Shown: piece after piece, positions 35,484-48,800 of the stretch
How the letters are laid out: the number at the start of each line of letters is the position of its first letter
Position numbering within the stretch: the first letter of the stretch is position 1
From: Coptis chinensis
Lineage: Eukaryota; Streptophyta; Magnoliopsida; Ranunculales; Ranunculaceae
Direction of reading: 5' to 3'
NCBI GenBank assembly: GCA_015680905.1
Contig: CM027380.1
Coordinates: forward strand, 106,979,001-107,043,000
DNA length: 64,000 nt
Program-made: the position numbers and the translations under genes
Notes under the pieces: model-generated
Database searches by the model: none
What the model was told of the DNA's origin: nothing
The model's input: the letters and a program-made list of their open reading frames with translations, nothing else

Positions 35484-38400
35484 TGTTTGGGTGAGAACTC
35501 ACGCAAACACACTAATGATCTTGTTGGAGAGGTTGATATGGAGTGAGAGAGACTGTACCACCAATGGCTGCCTACGTATCCAAATTGTTCTCTGGAATCA
35601 AGTCTCAAAAATGCACGTAGTTCTTTGTTTGAAATGATTGTTGGGTATTTATAGGAATCTTATTGCTAAAAATACCCTTTCTTATTTGACGAGATATTTC
35701 TCTCTTTGTATGAAATCTTTCCTAAAGCTTCATATGGAAAAAATCCCTTGACATATCTCCGACCCGCTATATATAACTTGGGTGTCATATTAGTGGGCGA
35801 TTGTCATTGCTTTAATAGAGGGCATGCCCGAATGCCACATTAGTAGACAAGCGGGGCTGCCACGCGATGGCGGGCTAGCAAGCCCGCCTCATTAGTGAAA
35901 TGGCGGCTCTTATAGTGGTACCCAATGATTGTGGATTCGTAGGGTACAAGTACATGGTGGTACATACACGCCCCTCTTTGCGGATGGAATTAGTTCCTTA
36001 CGGCGAAGAATAGACATCATATTACTATAAAAGAATGAAACAGTGTGGTCACAATTTCTGCGATGCCACGCGAATAACTTAGTTAAGGTACTTAACTTAG
36101 AATGCTTTGAATTAAGTGTCGATGCGTGCACAACCTCTTTTATACTGAAGAACACCTAGGTGATAATGTAAAATTTGGGAAACAGAAATTTCATTTTGTT
36201 GATAGACACGATAAACCGGTTTGCATTTATATAGTCATTCCCGCTTGATTGCTATGTGATTTGTGATGAGTGGGGTAAGGTATTGTAAATGCTAACCCCA
36301 CGATTTTCTGATAAGCGTGGGTCAAGATATTGCATATGCAAGTCCCGCGGACTTCTTGATGCGTGGAGTAAGGTGTTGCGGACGAAACTCCACGACTTTG
36401 TGATGCGTGGAGTAAGGTTTTGCAAACACAAACTCCACAACTTTTTGATGCGTGGAGTAAGGTTTTGCAAACGCCAACTCCACGACTTTTTGATGCGTGG
36501 AGTAAGGTTTTGCAAACGCAAACTCCACGACTTTTTGATGCGTGGAGTAAGGTTTTGCAAACGCAAACTCCACGACTTTTTGATGCGTGGAGTAAGGTTT
36601 TGCAAATGCAAACTCCACGACTTTTTGATGCGTGGAGTAAGGTTTTGCAAACGCAAACTCCACGACTTTTTGATGCGTGGAGTAAGGTTTTGCAAACTCA
36701 AACTCCACGACTTTTGATGCGTGGAGTAAGGTTTTGCAAACGCAAAACTCCAATTTACTTTTTGATGCGTGGAGTAAGGTTTTGCAAACGAAAACTCCAC
36801 GACTTTGAATTTGTGTAGGTTAAATACCAACCTCACCTAAACTAAGGTGGTGGTGACTGAACTAGAGTGCTTTGTTGTACATTGCTTTTGAGGAATTTAT
36901 ATACACCGTATGTGTCTTCTTGAATGGAAGTCAAATATGGAAGAATGAAATTTTATTGATGATTTCAAATTTGAAACAACATAGCTAGTCCGTCTCATGG
37001 ACAAACACTAAGGAGCCGTCACTCAAGCTACCAATTTGTACTAATGGGAAACTAATTTAACGATAAAAACGCCTAAGATGGAGCGCGATTCCATGGTTTC
37101 GGAGAGGGTTCGAAATTGTGCGAAGGAAATATAAGCTTTAGAGGCAATAATGGTCAATGATAAAGAGGTCCTTCCCGGTTTTTAAGCTTAGCTTCCCCGC
37201 CTCGATGATCTTTGATTGTCTACACAAGAGAAATACGCTGGATGAAAAACTTTCGCCGAAGCTTCTTGTCATATTGCTTCTTCATTGCGGCTTGGTAATG
37301 GAGGAGACGAGCAATACTTTCCTCAAGACTTCATCTAGATTGGCCTTTGAATGAGCTACTAATTCGGTCATTATGGCCATCATTTAAGGCAGCGGTGCTG
37401 GTCGTCGTCAAAGAAAAATTTCCGTGGGTAATACCGTACGCTCCATAACGCCAAAGGTTAAATGGTGACATTCCTGTCGAGCTTTGGAGTTGTTCTATAG
37501 CCCATAGAACGGCTGGTAACTCCCTTGTCCACTTGCCTTTGCTTTGTTCGAGTCGACGCGTTTGAGGATTGCTAAGATGGATTTATTTGTCGCCTCGGCT
37601 GCCCATTTGTTTGGGGTGATAGGGTGCAGAAAAATTGCTGAATATGGAGACTAGCACAAAGCCCGTCGCGGTATTTCTTCGCGATCAAATTGCTTTCCAT
37701 TGTCCGATATTAGCTCGGTGGGGATACCAAATCGCAAATTATATCCTTCCATAGGAACCGTCGACGTCCGAAGCTTGTATGTGCACCAAAGGTTGTACTT
37801 ACGCCCCACTTGGTAAAGTAATCAGTAGCTATGAGGAGAAAGTTTAACATTCCCGGAGCTCTAGGTAGGGGCCCAATGATGTCTAAACCCCATTTTGCAA
37901 ATGGCCATGGGAGAAAATTGGGTGTAGCTCGATGGGTTGGAAGAGTACCCAAATGATAGTGTTTCGACAAGGAATACATGTCCGGGAAATGTTTTTAAGA
38001 TCCAATTGCATATGAGGCCACCAATATCCTTGCGTCATTGCCTTATGAGCCAAACCGACCACCGAATGATTTCCGCGATATCCCTCGCATGGATTTCTTG
38101 TAGCACGGCTGTTCTTCCGTGTGTTGTGAGACACCTCGGCATAGGAGACAATGAATTACCTTTCTTTCGTACAATTGCAGAGTTCCCGTGGATGAAGATC
38201 AAGTATAAACTTCCATGAGTCTTTTTGACGTTATCTGCGATCTTGGGCTCTGCAGGGACTATGCCATTGCGTAGAAATGCAATGACCGGTGTGCGCCAAT
38301 CGTCGATGTCTGCCACGATATTTGGGTAAGTGAAGTTGTCGGGATCTTCTGTAATTTCGTCGTCACCTTGATCGTTACTTTCAGGTATAGAGCAGGAGTC

Positions 38401-41400
38401 TGCATCATTTTCTTGAAGAGTCATGTTTCCATCTTTCTGGGAAGCGTCTTCACTGGGCTTGTCTTGTAGGGGAATATCATACTTCCTTTTCCTCGTATTG
38501 ACAATATTAATGTCCGATGGTAGATGTTCCCTATCCATACTGAAAAAGCAACACGCGTTGATGTAGATGTATGTGAGTTGTTCTAAGGACAAGTCAATGC
38601 TCGGGTCTTGCTGGAAATCAACGTTAACTTGTCTTGGTCCATCAATGTCTACTGCTGCGGATAGATATGCTAAAGCGTCTGCATGTCGAACATCATTCGG
38701 AGGCCTTTGTATAATCTCGGATGGTTTCAAACTGGTGAGCAAGTCGTGAATTAGGTCTAGGTATCTTTGCCATTTTATCGTCCTCGGGCTTCAAAAGAGC
38801 ACGAGAATTGCCCCGCCACCAACCGGTGAGTCGGTGAAAATTTGTAATTTTCGAACTCCTAAGTCCAAAGTCAGGCGCATTTGCGTACATATGACTTCAT
38901 ATTACGCTACATTATTGGAGGCCTTGAACCCAAAAAAACCGAAAGCTCAATGGTTGACTTATCCGGCTTTTGATAAAACACATCCTAATCCAAGGCGGAT
39001 TTTGTTGTGTGAGCCATCCGTGTAAACAATCCATGAATCGGATGAAGGGTCAGTATGCTTTGGCAGGGCTTCCTCGCCCCCAACTATAGCCGTTTCACTA
39101 TAGATACTGCTGTCTTGGTTGACTTCGGGGACAAAATCGTCGATAGGGAAATCTGCCATTAGGGATGCAAGTGCATGACCCTTTTCTGAAATGCGAGGTT
39201 CAAAATTGATGCTATAAGCACTTAAGTAGATGTCCCATTCCGCGAGTCTACTTGATTCCTCGGCACTTCGGAAAACTTTGCGTAGAGGATATTCCGTGTA
39301 CACTTTGATCAGTCTTCCTTGGAAATATGGCTTTGAAATGCCCGGCAAAGATGAACCAAGGCTAGAGCAATTTTTCAATTCTCGAATATCCGCTTTCCGC
39401 CCGTTAATGTTTTACTAATGAAGAAGATTGGACGACCGTCTTCTCCATCGATGAACAGATCTGCACTTATCGCCAGTATCAGTAGCGCCAAGTAAGCTCC
39501 AACAAAGTTGCCCCCAGAATTGGCCGCCAAGATTGGTGGTGCGACAAGGTAGTTCTTAATTGATTGAAAGGCATTTTCACAATCATCATTCCACTTTGCT
39601 CGAAGTCTTTTAACGCCCGAAAGAAAGGATGACACCGGTCAGAGTATTTAGAGATGAAACGATTTAGTCGCTAAAGCATGCGTGAGTTTGTTGAATCTCC
39701 TTTTTTTTTTTGGAGGGCATGGATTGAATGGATCGGATCTGTTCGGGTTAGCTTCGATGCCTCGACTAGTCATCAAATACCCTAGAAATTTTCACGATAT
39801 CACCGAAAGCACATTTCAAAGGATTTAGCCGCATGTTGAATTCTTGGTCAATTCGTGCCAAAAACCGATTGTAAGTCGAGATGTGATCGATTCGTGCTTG
39901 GATTTTACAACCATGTCATCAATGTAAGCTTCCATTGTCTTGCCCAACATATCTCGAATATGGTGTTGATCATCCTTTGATGCGTAGCCCTGCGTTTTTT
40001 AAACCGAAAGGCATAACTTGGTAACAAAAATCCCTTGGTCGCTGATGAATGCGGTTGCTTCTTGGTCTTTAACGACTAGCGGGATCCGGTGGTATCGAAT
40101 ACGCATCCATAAATGATAAGCGTGGGTAGCGGACGTGGCATCTACCAATTCGATATTCGTGGAAGAGGGTAGGGATGAATCGGGCAAGCTTTGTTAAGGT
40201 TCGTGGAAATCAATGCACACTCTCATTTTACCATATTTCTTGGGCCTTCGCAACCACGTTAGACAACCACCGCGGATGAAACCGGTCGTATGAACTGAGT
40301 TGAGAGTAACCGATCAATTTCCTCTCTGACTTTGAGTTTTCTATCTGGGGCCATGCGCCTAGGCTTCGCGGCCGCTTGATGGTAGGATCCATGTCAAGTG
40401 TGTGGCATGCAACTTCGGGTCGATCCCGCATCCGCCGACCGACCAAGCAAAGATCTTTTGTTTTTCCGAGGAGGAGTGCTACCATTTCTTTTGTTCATTT
40501 TCCGTCGGTTCCGAAATGAAAGTTGTTTGTCCGCCTAAATTCCCAATTTGAACTTCTAAGAGGCGGTCGATAGTCGGCGGTCCTTCATTTTGTGAACTAG
40601 CAAGATAAATCGGCGTGGCTAACTCGATTTTTAATCGCCATGTAATTCGAGAATTGTATTTCCCGCATATCCGATCGACGATATTCATCCAAGACTTTTC
40701 GTGACAGTGTGGGAAGCCATCCGGGTCACCGCCAAGACCTTACAAATTTTGTCGAGATGGGATTTTTATCGGTGAAAGGTAGAGACTCGCGCCCCATTTG
40801 TGGAGCCAATCTCTTCCTAGGATTGCATTGTACGGGGACTTGCAATTCATCAGGAGGAATTCAATGTCAATAGACTTGTCCATGAGCGTGACTGGTAGAG
40901 AGACTCTTCCTACTGGAGTTGTTGCGGTTCCGTCAAACCCAATGATTGGAGTACTTTCTGTAGTAATTAAATTTTCGATGACTACATGTTCTTGTAGCAA
41001 CCTAAAAAATGTTTACCGAGAGCTTCCAGTATCTATCATGATGCGCTGAACTCGCCATAATCCAACGAAAGCTGAAATGACGACAGCATCATAATGAGGA
41101 TGATGGACGCCAATTAGATCTCTATCACTAAAACATAGGGGACCAAGCTCTGTGGTTTTATGAACGAATTCCTTCAACAAAATCAATGTTATTGACGTGA
41201 TAAAATTCCCGTAAGAAACCAAACTTTGCTCGTTGTTCACACTTTTGCCTTGTTCGTGAAACATCATTGATTTTGGCATGACCAGCTAGTATGACATTGT
41301 GGCGATCATTGCTACATTTTGTTTCATTGCTTTTTTGAAAGCACAAACTCATCTAATTGTCCCTTTGTCGACTAGCCCTCAGTATTTTTCCCTTGAGGGA

Positions 41401-43841
41401 TCTGCACTCTCCTCGTTTCATGGCGAAATCATTGTGGAAGTGACACCAAAGATTTTTGTCATGCGTGTAGACTTAGTGTTTCAGGTGCAAGGGTAGTGGT
41501 GGAAAAAGTAAGTTGCGCCCCTTGATCTTTTCATATATCACATTGTACTTGGCATTTAATGGAGTGAGCTTCATTTCCTCACGAACTGTGTTAACCTTGT
41601 TGTATTCTAACTTCTGTTGTGGTCCTTCCGATATGTTTTGCTTCTGTTTGCCTTTACCTTCGTTTGAGTCTTTACTCCGGAAGTCTTTGTCTCTTGAGGC
41701 TTTTGATCTAACATCTTCCTCCACCGTTAATGAACGGCTTTGTTCGTGCAAACAAATCGGATTTTGATTGTGGGGGTCCCGTACAAGGGAGTTGTAAATT
41801 CCGTTTTTATCGAAATGGACTCCTTCCTTGAATGCATGAATAATCATTACGTCAGGGACATCGGTGACCTCTGCTTGCACTTGGCGGAAACTTAATTACT
41901 TAACTTTGCCAATGCTTCATCCTTTTGCTCGCTTGGTGTTGAGCAAGATGTTGACATCCTTAGGGACGTGTCCAATTATGCTTAAACCGATCGTGGAACC
42001 GGTTTGCTAATTCTGAAATGACGCGATAGATTGAGTGGCAATTTGGAAAGCCAACGTAGAGCTTCTCCTTTTAACGTGGACGGAAAAAGTTTGCACATGA
42101 GGGGGTCATCTTTGCGCCATAGAATTACCCCGCTTTTAAACTCCATAACATGATCGTTTGGGTCTCCTCGCCGTTGAGCGTAGGAAGGTCCGTTGTTTGA
42201 ATCCTTTTCGATGCTCTGATTTTGTATTTTAGAGAAAATCTCCCGACGATATCTTCATTTACCGCAAAGGTCTTTCCATCGCGGCTTTGGTGACACCCAT
42301 TAGTCATTGTTTTCTTGATGATGTCTTTGATTTTTGTTGTTCCGTGAATGGTGCACTTTTGGCTTCTAGACTTACGACTTGAGGAGTAACTTCACTACGT
42401 TGCATCTCACGGTGTTGTCGCCCCAGTTGTTTGTTGCTTCTATATTTTGGTTGGTTCCTTGGGTTGCGAGACCTATGCCGATAAAACGGGCTAGGCTGTT
42501 TAACCGGGGACCCATTTCTTTGGTGTGGCCATATTCGGGCTGACCGTCATTAACTCCGTTCAGATCGGTTTCTTTGCATTCAAGCCATGTCTAAGGTCAT
42601 GTTGCAATTCGTCTCGAGGTCCCGATCTTGGCGTTCGGCATTTTCGTCTTATGGTGGATGTTGTCCACTTTTTCGATACGCTTATGATCAACATTCAATG
42701 ATCTTGTCATGTTATGACCACTTATCGCGCCTAGTGTTGTTGGTATTTTGAGATCGGATCGTCTTCTTGAATGAGATGAATGTCCGTTTTGACCTTGGGT
42801 GGCGATCTTTCGAGGGACCGTTTCAATGGACGGGATGTACCGTAATTAAATTGTAGTCGGTTGGATACACTCCGATTTTCACCGGATCCGGGAGCTCTTT
42901 GCCGGTGTGGAAGATCAAAGACATCGGCGTCATCCCTTTGTACTTGCTTCCCTTTGTCCAACCGCTTACGCAAGTAGTTGCTATGCTCTTTCTCTCGAAA
43001 CCTCGACGCAAAGACTTCTAACAAAGCATGTCTTCATCTCCTATCTCCATGTTATCCGGATCTACTTCGTTTGCATTTGTAACATCTAGATCTTGAAGGT
43101 GAGTTACTGGAGCCTGAGATGTCGGACGTCTAGATCTGGGTTGTCGTGGCACTGGGAGTTGAAAAGGCTGATCTTGCAGATCTGTTGCAGCCGGTTGTTC
43201 TATCACCTCCTGATTGATTAGTATTTCCGGATTTTCGTCTTGTTGTTGTTGTGTTCTTGCATTCTTGTTCGCCTGAGACCTTGTAGTTTTTGCCATTAAT
43301 GGTGCTTGGAAGAAGGAACGTGGAAGAGGGCCCGTCAATAAGGACCACGGACGGCACCAATTATGTTTGGGTGAGAACTCACGCAAACACACTAATGATC
43401 TTGTTGGAGAGGTTGATATGGGTGAGAGACTGTACCACCAATGGCTGCCTCACGATCCAAATTGTTCTCTCGAATCAAGTCTCAAAAATGCACGTAGTTC
43501 TTTGTTTGAAATGATTGTTGGGTATTTATAGGAATCTTATTGCTAAAAATACCCTTTCCTTATTTGACGAGATATTTCCCTCTTTGTATGAAATCTTTCC
43601 TAAAGCTTCATATGGAAAAATCCCCTTGACATATCTCCGGACTCGCTATATATAACTTGGGTGTCATATTAGTGGGCGTTGTCATTGCTTTAATAGAGGG
43701 CATGCCCGAATGCCACATTAGTAGACAAAGCCGGGGCCGCCACAATGGCTAGCAAGCAAGCGCCTCATTAGTGTGGCGGCTCTTATAGTGGTACCCAATG
43801 ATTGTCGATTCGTAGGGGTACAAGTACTGATGGTACATACA
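35484..43841 (-). mobile_element. Tat-lineage Ty3/gypsy element with both LTRs
   Basis: LTRs are 35484-35968 (3' LTR in element sense) and 43364-43841 (5' LTR), starting TGTTTGGGTGAG on the plus strand. A perfect 5-bp target duplication CCATG flanks it (35479-35483 and 43842-43846). The primer site next to the 5' LTR reads TTGGTGCCGTCCGTGG on the minus strand (43345-43360), as in Tat elements. Order on the minus strand: gag (43.3-41.5 kb), protease (IDTGSS near 41.02 kb, AILGRDWL near 40.8 kb), reverse transcriptase (40.4-39.8 kb, YIDDMVVKS near 39.92 kb), RNase H (39.6-39.3 kb), a second archaeal-type RNase H (WIVYTDGS near 39.03 kb to RHADALAYLSAAV near 38.68 kb), then integrase (HHCC zinc domain near 38.0 kb, core near 37.85 kb). 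The double RNase H marks the Tat lineage. Broken in many places (more than ten). LTRs about 95% alike, so the youngest large insertion here. Confidence 0.9.
36265..36820 (-). repeat. 45-bp tandem repeat array in the Tat 3' untranslated region
   Basis: About twelve head-to-tail units; those from about 36405 to 36700 are spaced exactly 45 bases and nearly identical, the outer ones drifted. Each unit contains GCGTGGAGTAAGG and AACTCCACG, so CGTGGAGT pairs with ACTCCACG around an inner TTGC/GCAA, giving one hairpin per unit. Because 45 is a multiple of three, long open frames appear on both strands; these are artefacts. It lies between integrase and 3' LTR, where Tat/Ogre elements are known to carry variable tandem repeats. 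Confidence 0.92.
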
Positions 43842-45889
43842 CCATGCACCTTTGCCCCTTAGCCATGAACCATGGCTATGACCTCGACTGTCTGTTTGTC
43901 GAAAGCGGCGGTTTGACTTTGACGATGCGGTTTGACTTTGACCATCGGCGGTTTGACTTTGACCGGGACCTGTTGACTTGGACTTTGACCATGACATGTT
44001 GAGTTTGACCTTGACCATGATGTGTTGACCTTTGACCTGTTGACTTTGACTGTGGAAGGTTGACTTTTCTAGTTTTTCACATATTTGATTATATAAAATA
44101 TTGTCGTAGATTATATAACTTGATTTGGTCATTATCTAATTTAGATTTGGCGTGAGTAGTGTGTAAAAGCATATATATATTGGGCTTTGATTGTGGACAT
44201 TTATTTGTGCTACGTTTTATGTGTATATTATATGGACACATATAGTAATAAAATGCTGTGGAAGCTAGTATATATTTGGTTGTCATTATCTAAGAAAGAT
44301 TTGACATTGATGTTGTGTATTTTTGGACACGTGACGATATTGAGATGTTAGGAGACATTATATTCCTAATACGTTATAATAAAGATGTATGCGATCACGT
44401 TGAAGCATTGTGACATGATATAATATCTTTGGGATAGTTATATTAATGCAATATCTTGGAGAAATGTATATACACTCTATTATTTTATATGTGAGATGCT
44501 AATATAGTATCGGTGAATATTTGCCACGGGGAGTGTGGTGTAGTGCAATAATATATTGGCACGTGAAAGAATGAAAGTGACTATGAGATATAATTGAGAT
44601 ATTTCTATATATTGTGGCTTAGTGCAATAAAGGCAATTGACCCGACGTGATATAGTAGATATGATTATGAGTCATTAATGTATGACACTGAATAAATTAC
44701 GTGAAGCGAAAATCCTAGAACCCGACTACCACAACTCATGTGATTGGCCCTTCCGGCATTTCGGTTAATCGGAATGGCGCCCTGACCGGGCGTTTCGATT
44801 AATCCGAATGGCCTTCGGGTGACCTACGGCGTTCGATTAATCTGAATGGCCTTCGGGCGACCTTACGGCGTTTCGATAAAATTTGAATGGCCCTCCGGCG
44901 TAGCCGAATAGTGGCTTGATTATTCCGTTCGCAATATAGAGCGATGATGCGCAATATTTTTATGCGAATAGTGGCGGTTTACATAGATTTGGCTTCCGTG
45001 TGAGGATTTACGGTGTCGCGCATCCATTTCGGTGGTGGTTACGCGAGTGGCTCATTATGTGGGAGGCATGTGGATGTACATGTTCGGCGTTGGGTTGCGA
45101 TTGTGGTAGCCGAGGGAAACTAGGTAAGACATAGATCTGGCGTGATTTTAGGGACACATAAAGAAAGCCTGAAATAATCTAATTATGGTAATGTGTTGGT
45201 TAATGATGTATCTTTAGATAGATGATTGTATATGCTTGGCCGGTTATAGTTTAGTTAGAACCTAAAAGCCTCGATGGAGGAACTACATGCCTTATTTATT
45301 ATGAGTATAGTTTGTTGTGTGGTTAGTGGGAAGTTAAGGCCTCAATGGAGGAACTACCTACCTTAGTTATTGAACTTAAGGATGTTGTATTAGTCGTTGA
45401 AAGTTAAGGCGCCTCGGTGGAGGAACTAAGCGCCGCGTATGGATTATGTATATATTTGTATAAGTATATGTTGTTTTGAGCTACTCACACTTTGACATTT
45501 TTATAATGTCAACCCGATTTGCATGTTTGCTTATCGGGTGTGTTCATTCAATGAACATAGTTGATAAGTTTTGACAGGTTTAGTGTTGAAGAAGATCGGT
45601 TGCTGCTTGTGGTTTGCGTTAGCGTTGCATTTCAAGATAGGCCTTGTTTTTCTTTGAGGTGATATAGATTTTCAGTTGAGATAAGGTTATTTGCATTTTC
45701 ATTTGTAAACTGTTTTTGTAATGAAGATGACTGTTGTTTAAGTTAAAATTTTTATTGGTTTTTAATTATCCGCATATTTTAAAACTGTTTATGGGTTTTT
45801 GGGAGTAGAGAGTGCGTCACACCTCGGAGATCGAAGAGTCGGGGACAAATAAGGTTTTTTCGAATTCTGTCGAAATTCGGGGTGTGACA
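43842..45889 (-). mobile_element. Long gypsy LTR (Tekay/Del-like), 5' portion, minus strand
   Basis: The LTR begins (minus sense) at 45889 with TGTCACACCC and matches the opening kilobases of the solo LTR at 15119. Matches include the GGAGGAACTA repeats (45.25-45.43 kb) and the GGCC-ACGGCGTTTCG units (44.75-44.91 kb), which are more numerous here than in the other copy. It sits in the reverse transcriptase of the minus-strand Athila. The far target duplicate cannot be checked because that side is lost. Confidence 0.75.
43911..44069. repeat. TTGAC-rich (W-box-like) array in the minus-strand LTR
   Basis: About fifteen TTGAC cores lie within some 160 bases, nearly all followed by C or T. TTGAC[CT] is the W-box core bound by WRKY factors. 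They are arranged mainly as GGTTTGACTTTGAC pairs. The solo LTR copy at 15119-18551 lacks this array at the corresponding place. Function is inference only. Confidence 0.65.
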
Positions 45890-48800
45890 CTAACTCTCCA
45901 TCGGCATTACGAATGACTGTAACACCTGATTTCTTAGGGACTACATGAACTGGGCTCACCCATTCACTATCTGAGATGGGGTATATAATGCCAACATCGA
46001 CTTCTGCTCTAACTACCTCTTTCACGGCAGGGTTCAAATGACGTTGTGGCTCACGGGAGGTTTTCGCATTATCCTCCAAATGTATGTGATGTTTGCATAC
46101 GCTAGGGTCAATACCCTTAATGTCGTCTAAAGACCAACCAATTGCAGAATGAAGTTCACGAATAACCTTAATCAAATTTGCCTCTTCAGTAGTAGATAAC
46201 TGAGATGATATAATAATCGGATGAGTGCCATCAGGATCAAGATGAATGTATTTTAACTCAGCGGGAAAAGGTTTAAGCTCAAGGGTGGGAGAAGTGGGAA
46301 TGAGGGATTCAGGAGGGTCTTCCTCCTCTACAATGTAGATTTGTTCAGGAATGAGTTCTTCAAACTCAGGAGCTAGATCATGGATAAGAGTAGATTCTAA
46401 GAGGGCATGTACTTCTTGGATGTATGAACCCCTAGTACTACCAAAGGAAAGAAATTGGTGCATCTGATTTTCTGGAAAGGCTTTGTTAAAATAATCTTGA
46501 GTGAGGCTCTCTATCATGCTAATTTTTCCATCTATAATTGTGCCTAGTGTCTGCTGCATCATCTTAAAAACATTTATCTTAACAGCAAGGTTTCCAAAGA
46601 AAATGGACATCAAACCATCGCGGTAATTAATGAGGGCATTGGCAGTTGCTAAGAACGGATGCCCTAAGATGATAAGAACAGAATCTTGGGCGACTTCTAT
46701 GTCTAGAATGACAAAATCGGCTGGATAATAAAAGTCTTGTACTTTAACAATAATATTTTCAACTACGCCCTTAGGATACTTAATCGAACGATCGGCTAAC
46801 TACAAAGCCATTTTAATTGGTTTTAGATCGTGTATACCTAGTTGTTTATAAAGGTAAAACGGGAGTAAGTTAACACTCGCCCCTAGATCTAGAAAAGCAG
46901 TTGTGGTGAAAGTATCGCCTAAGGTGCATTGTACAGTGGGACGATCAGGGTCCTTGTACTTAACGATTCCATTGTGCTCAGATAAAGAAGGAAACTGTTA
47001 TGTTAAGGAGGCTTCTTTAGGTATGTTTGTTTTCCTCTTTGTGGTGTACAAATCTTTAAGAAACTTAGCGTGTGTTGGAAGACGTTTTATGGCTTGAGGA
47101 AGGTTTATAGTTAAATTTTTAAAAACTTTTCTATTCTTGTCAAAATTATCGTCCTTCTTTAGCATAGCTAGTCTCTGGGGAAACGGGGGCTTTTCCCTAT
47201 ATCTAGCGTAAGGGTTAGTAGGAGTATCACCTTCTTCTTTAACTTTTGTTAGTTTTCCCATAGGTTGAGGTTTAATTGGTACTTCTACCGTGGTAGGATC
47301 TTCAGTTTCAACTATGGTATCTAGTAAGTTTTCTTTATCTTTTTGTGGGGAATCCTCAGGCATTATAACTTTGTTGTCAACCACTTTCCCTGAACGGAGA
47401 GTAGTTACGGCCTTTAGTTCTCCTTGTATTATATTTTCATTACTAGAGCTACCATTTAATTCAAAAGCTGTGTTTGTTGATTTTGGATTAGGTATGGATT
47501 GACCTGGAAACACGCCTTTTTGTTGGGTATTCTCTTGGGATAATTGTTGGATAGCTAGTAATATATGTCGTTGAGTTTGCATGTATGCATCGAATCTATT
47601 AGTTTGGAAAGGTTGAGTTGCCATGGGTTGTGTAACAAGTACTATCTCACGTTGATTATTAACAGGTGGATTTTGATAGTTGTTATTAACCAGGACTAAA
47701 TTTCTATTATTATTATTATTATTATTAATACCTTGCCCTTGTCCTTGCCTTGGTTGATATTGATTGTAGTTATTGTTGGACCTAACGTTTTGATTATTAA
47801 AACTTGGAGGTGCTCCTTGATAGTGATTACTACGCCAACTAAAATTAGGATTTTGTTTCCAAGGTGCGTTAGGTATATAATTAAAAGCACAGACATCTTC
47901 TGGCTATGATTGTGTACGTGGTTGTTCATAAGCAAGAGGACAATAATGATCGGAATGCTCAAGACTATAACAGAAATTATAGCAAAGAGAGTTTATATTC
48001 ATGACGGGAGTTGGTTTCTCTTCTTGTTTTGTAACAGAAAGGGCATCTACCTTATGAGTGAGGGATTCAATTAAAGTTTTAGTTTAGGATCTTGTTAAAT
48101 CTCAAACATACTGACTGCCTTAGCTGTAGAAAAAGGAATGGAGCGGGAGTAATCGTTACCTCCCTAGTTGTTACTTTTTTTGGATTGATTATCTAGAAAG
48201 TTATAAGCATCTGTGGCTCCTTTACCTAGGAAATTACCTCCATTCATGATATCTAAAGTCTCTTTATGATGTTAGGATAGGCCTTTGAAGAAGGCACAAA
48301 CTAGTGTGTCTTTACCCAGATTATGATGTGGACATTCTACTAGAAGATCAGTGAAACGATTCCAAGCCTCATAAAAGGATCTTGAGGCTTTTGGCAAAAG
48401 AAATGAATATGTGATAGCATTTCATCAGTCTTCTGTGGCAGGTAAAATTGTTCCATAAATAATTCTACTAGTTTTTCCCATGTATCGACAGAGTTCAACT
48501 TTTGTTTTGTTAGCCAAGCAGCCGCTTTGTCAACTAGGGTGAAAGGAAACACCCCCGAGCTTTATTTGTTCAGGTCTTACGTTAGGATATGAAATGTAGT
48601 AAGAATGTGTTGTATCCTACGTAAGTATTGATAAAGTTTCTCATGGTCTAACCCATGGAAAACAGGTAGCAGATTAAATATATTGGGGGGAATTCTAAAA
48701 TCCCCATAGTATCTGCAAGAATTATGCAGGACTCAGGTCTATTGTTTAAAGCCTTATAGAAATCAGAGAGGGGTCTCTCTGCTATTTCTTCATCCATTGC

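Noticed and set aside
35960-36155. Minus-strand frame beside the Tat 3' LTR
   Set aside because: Untranslated region of the Tat element, with no domain.
36265-36820. CRISPR-like regular repeats
   Set aside because: The units are head-to-tail with no unique spacers, in a plant nuclear retroelement.
36252-36836. Four long overlapping open frames (132-194 residues) on both strands
   Set aside because: They come from the 45-bp tandem repeat, whose period is a multiple of three. No known domain and no codon logic.
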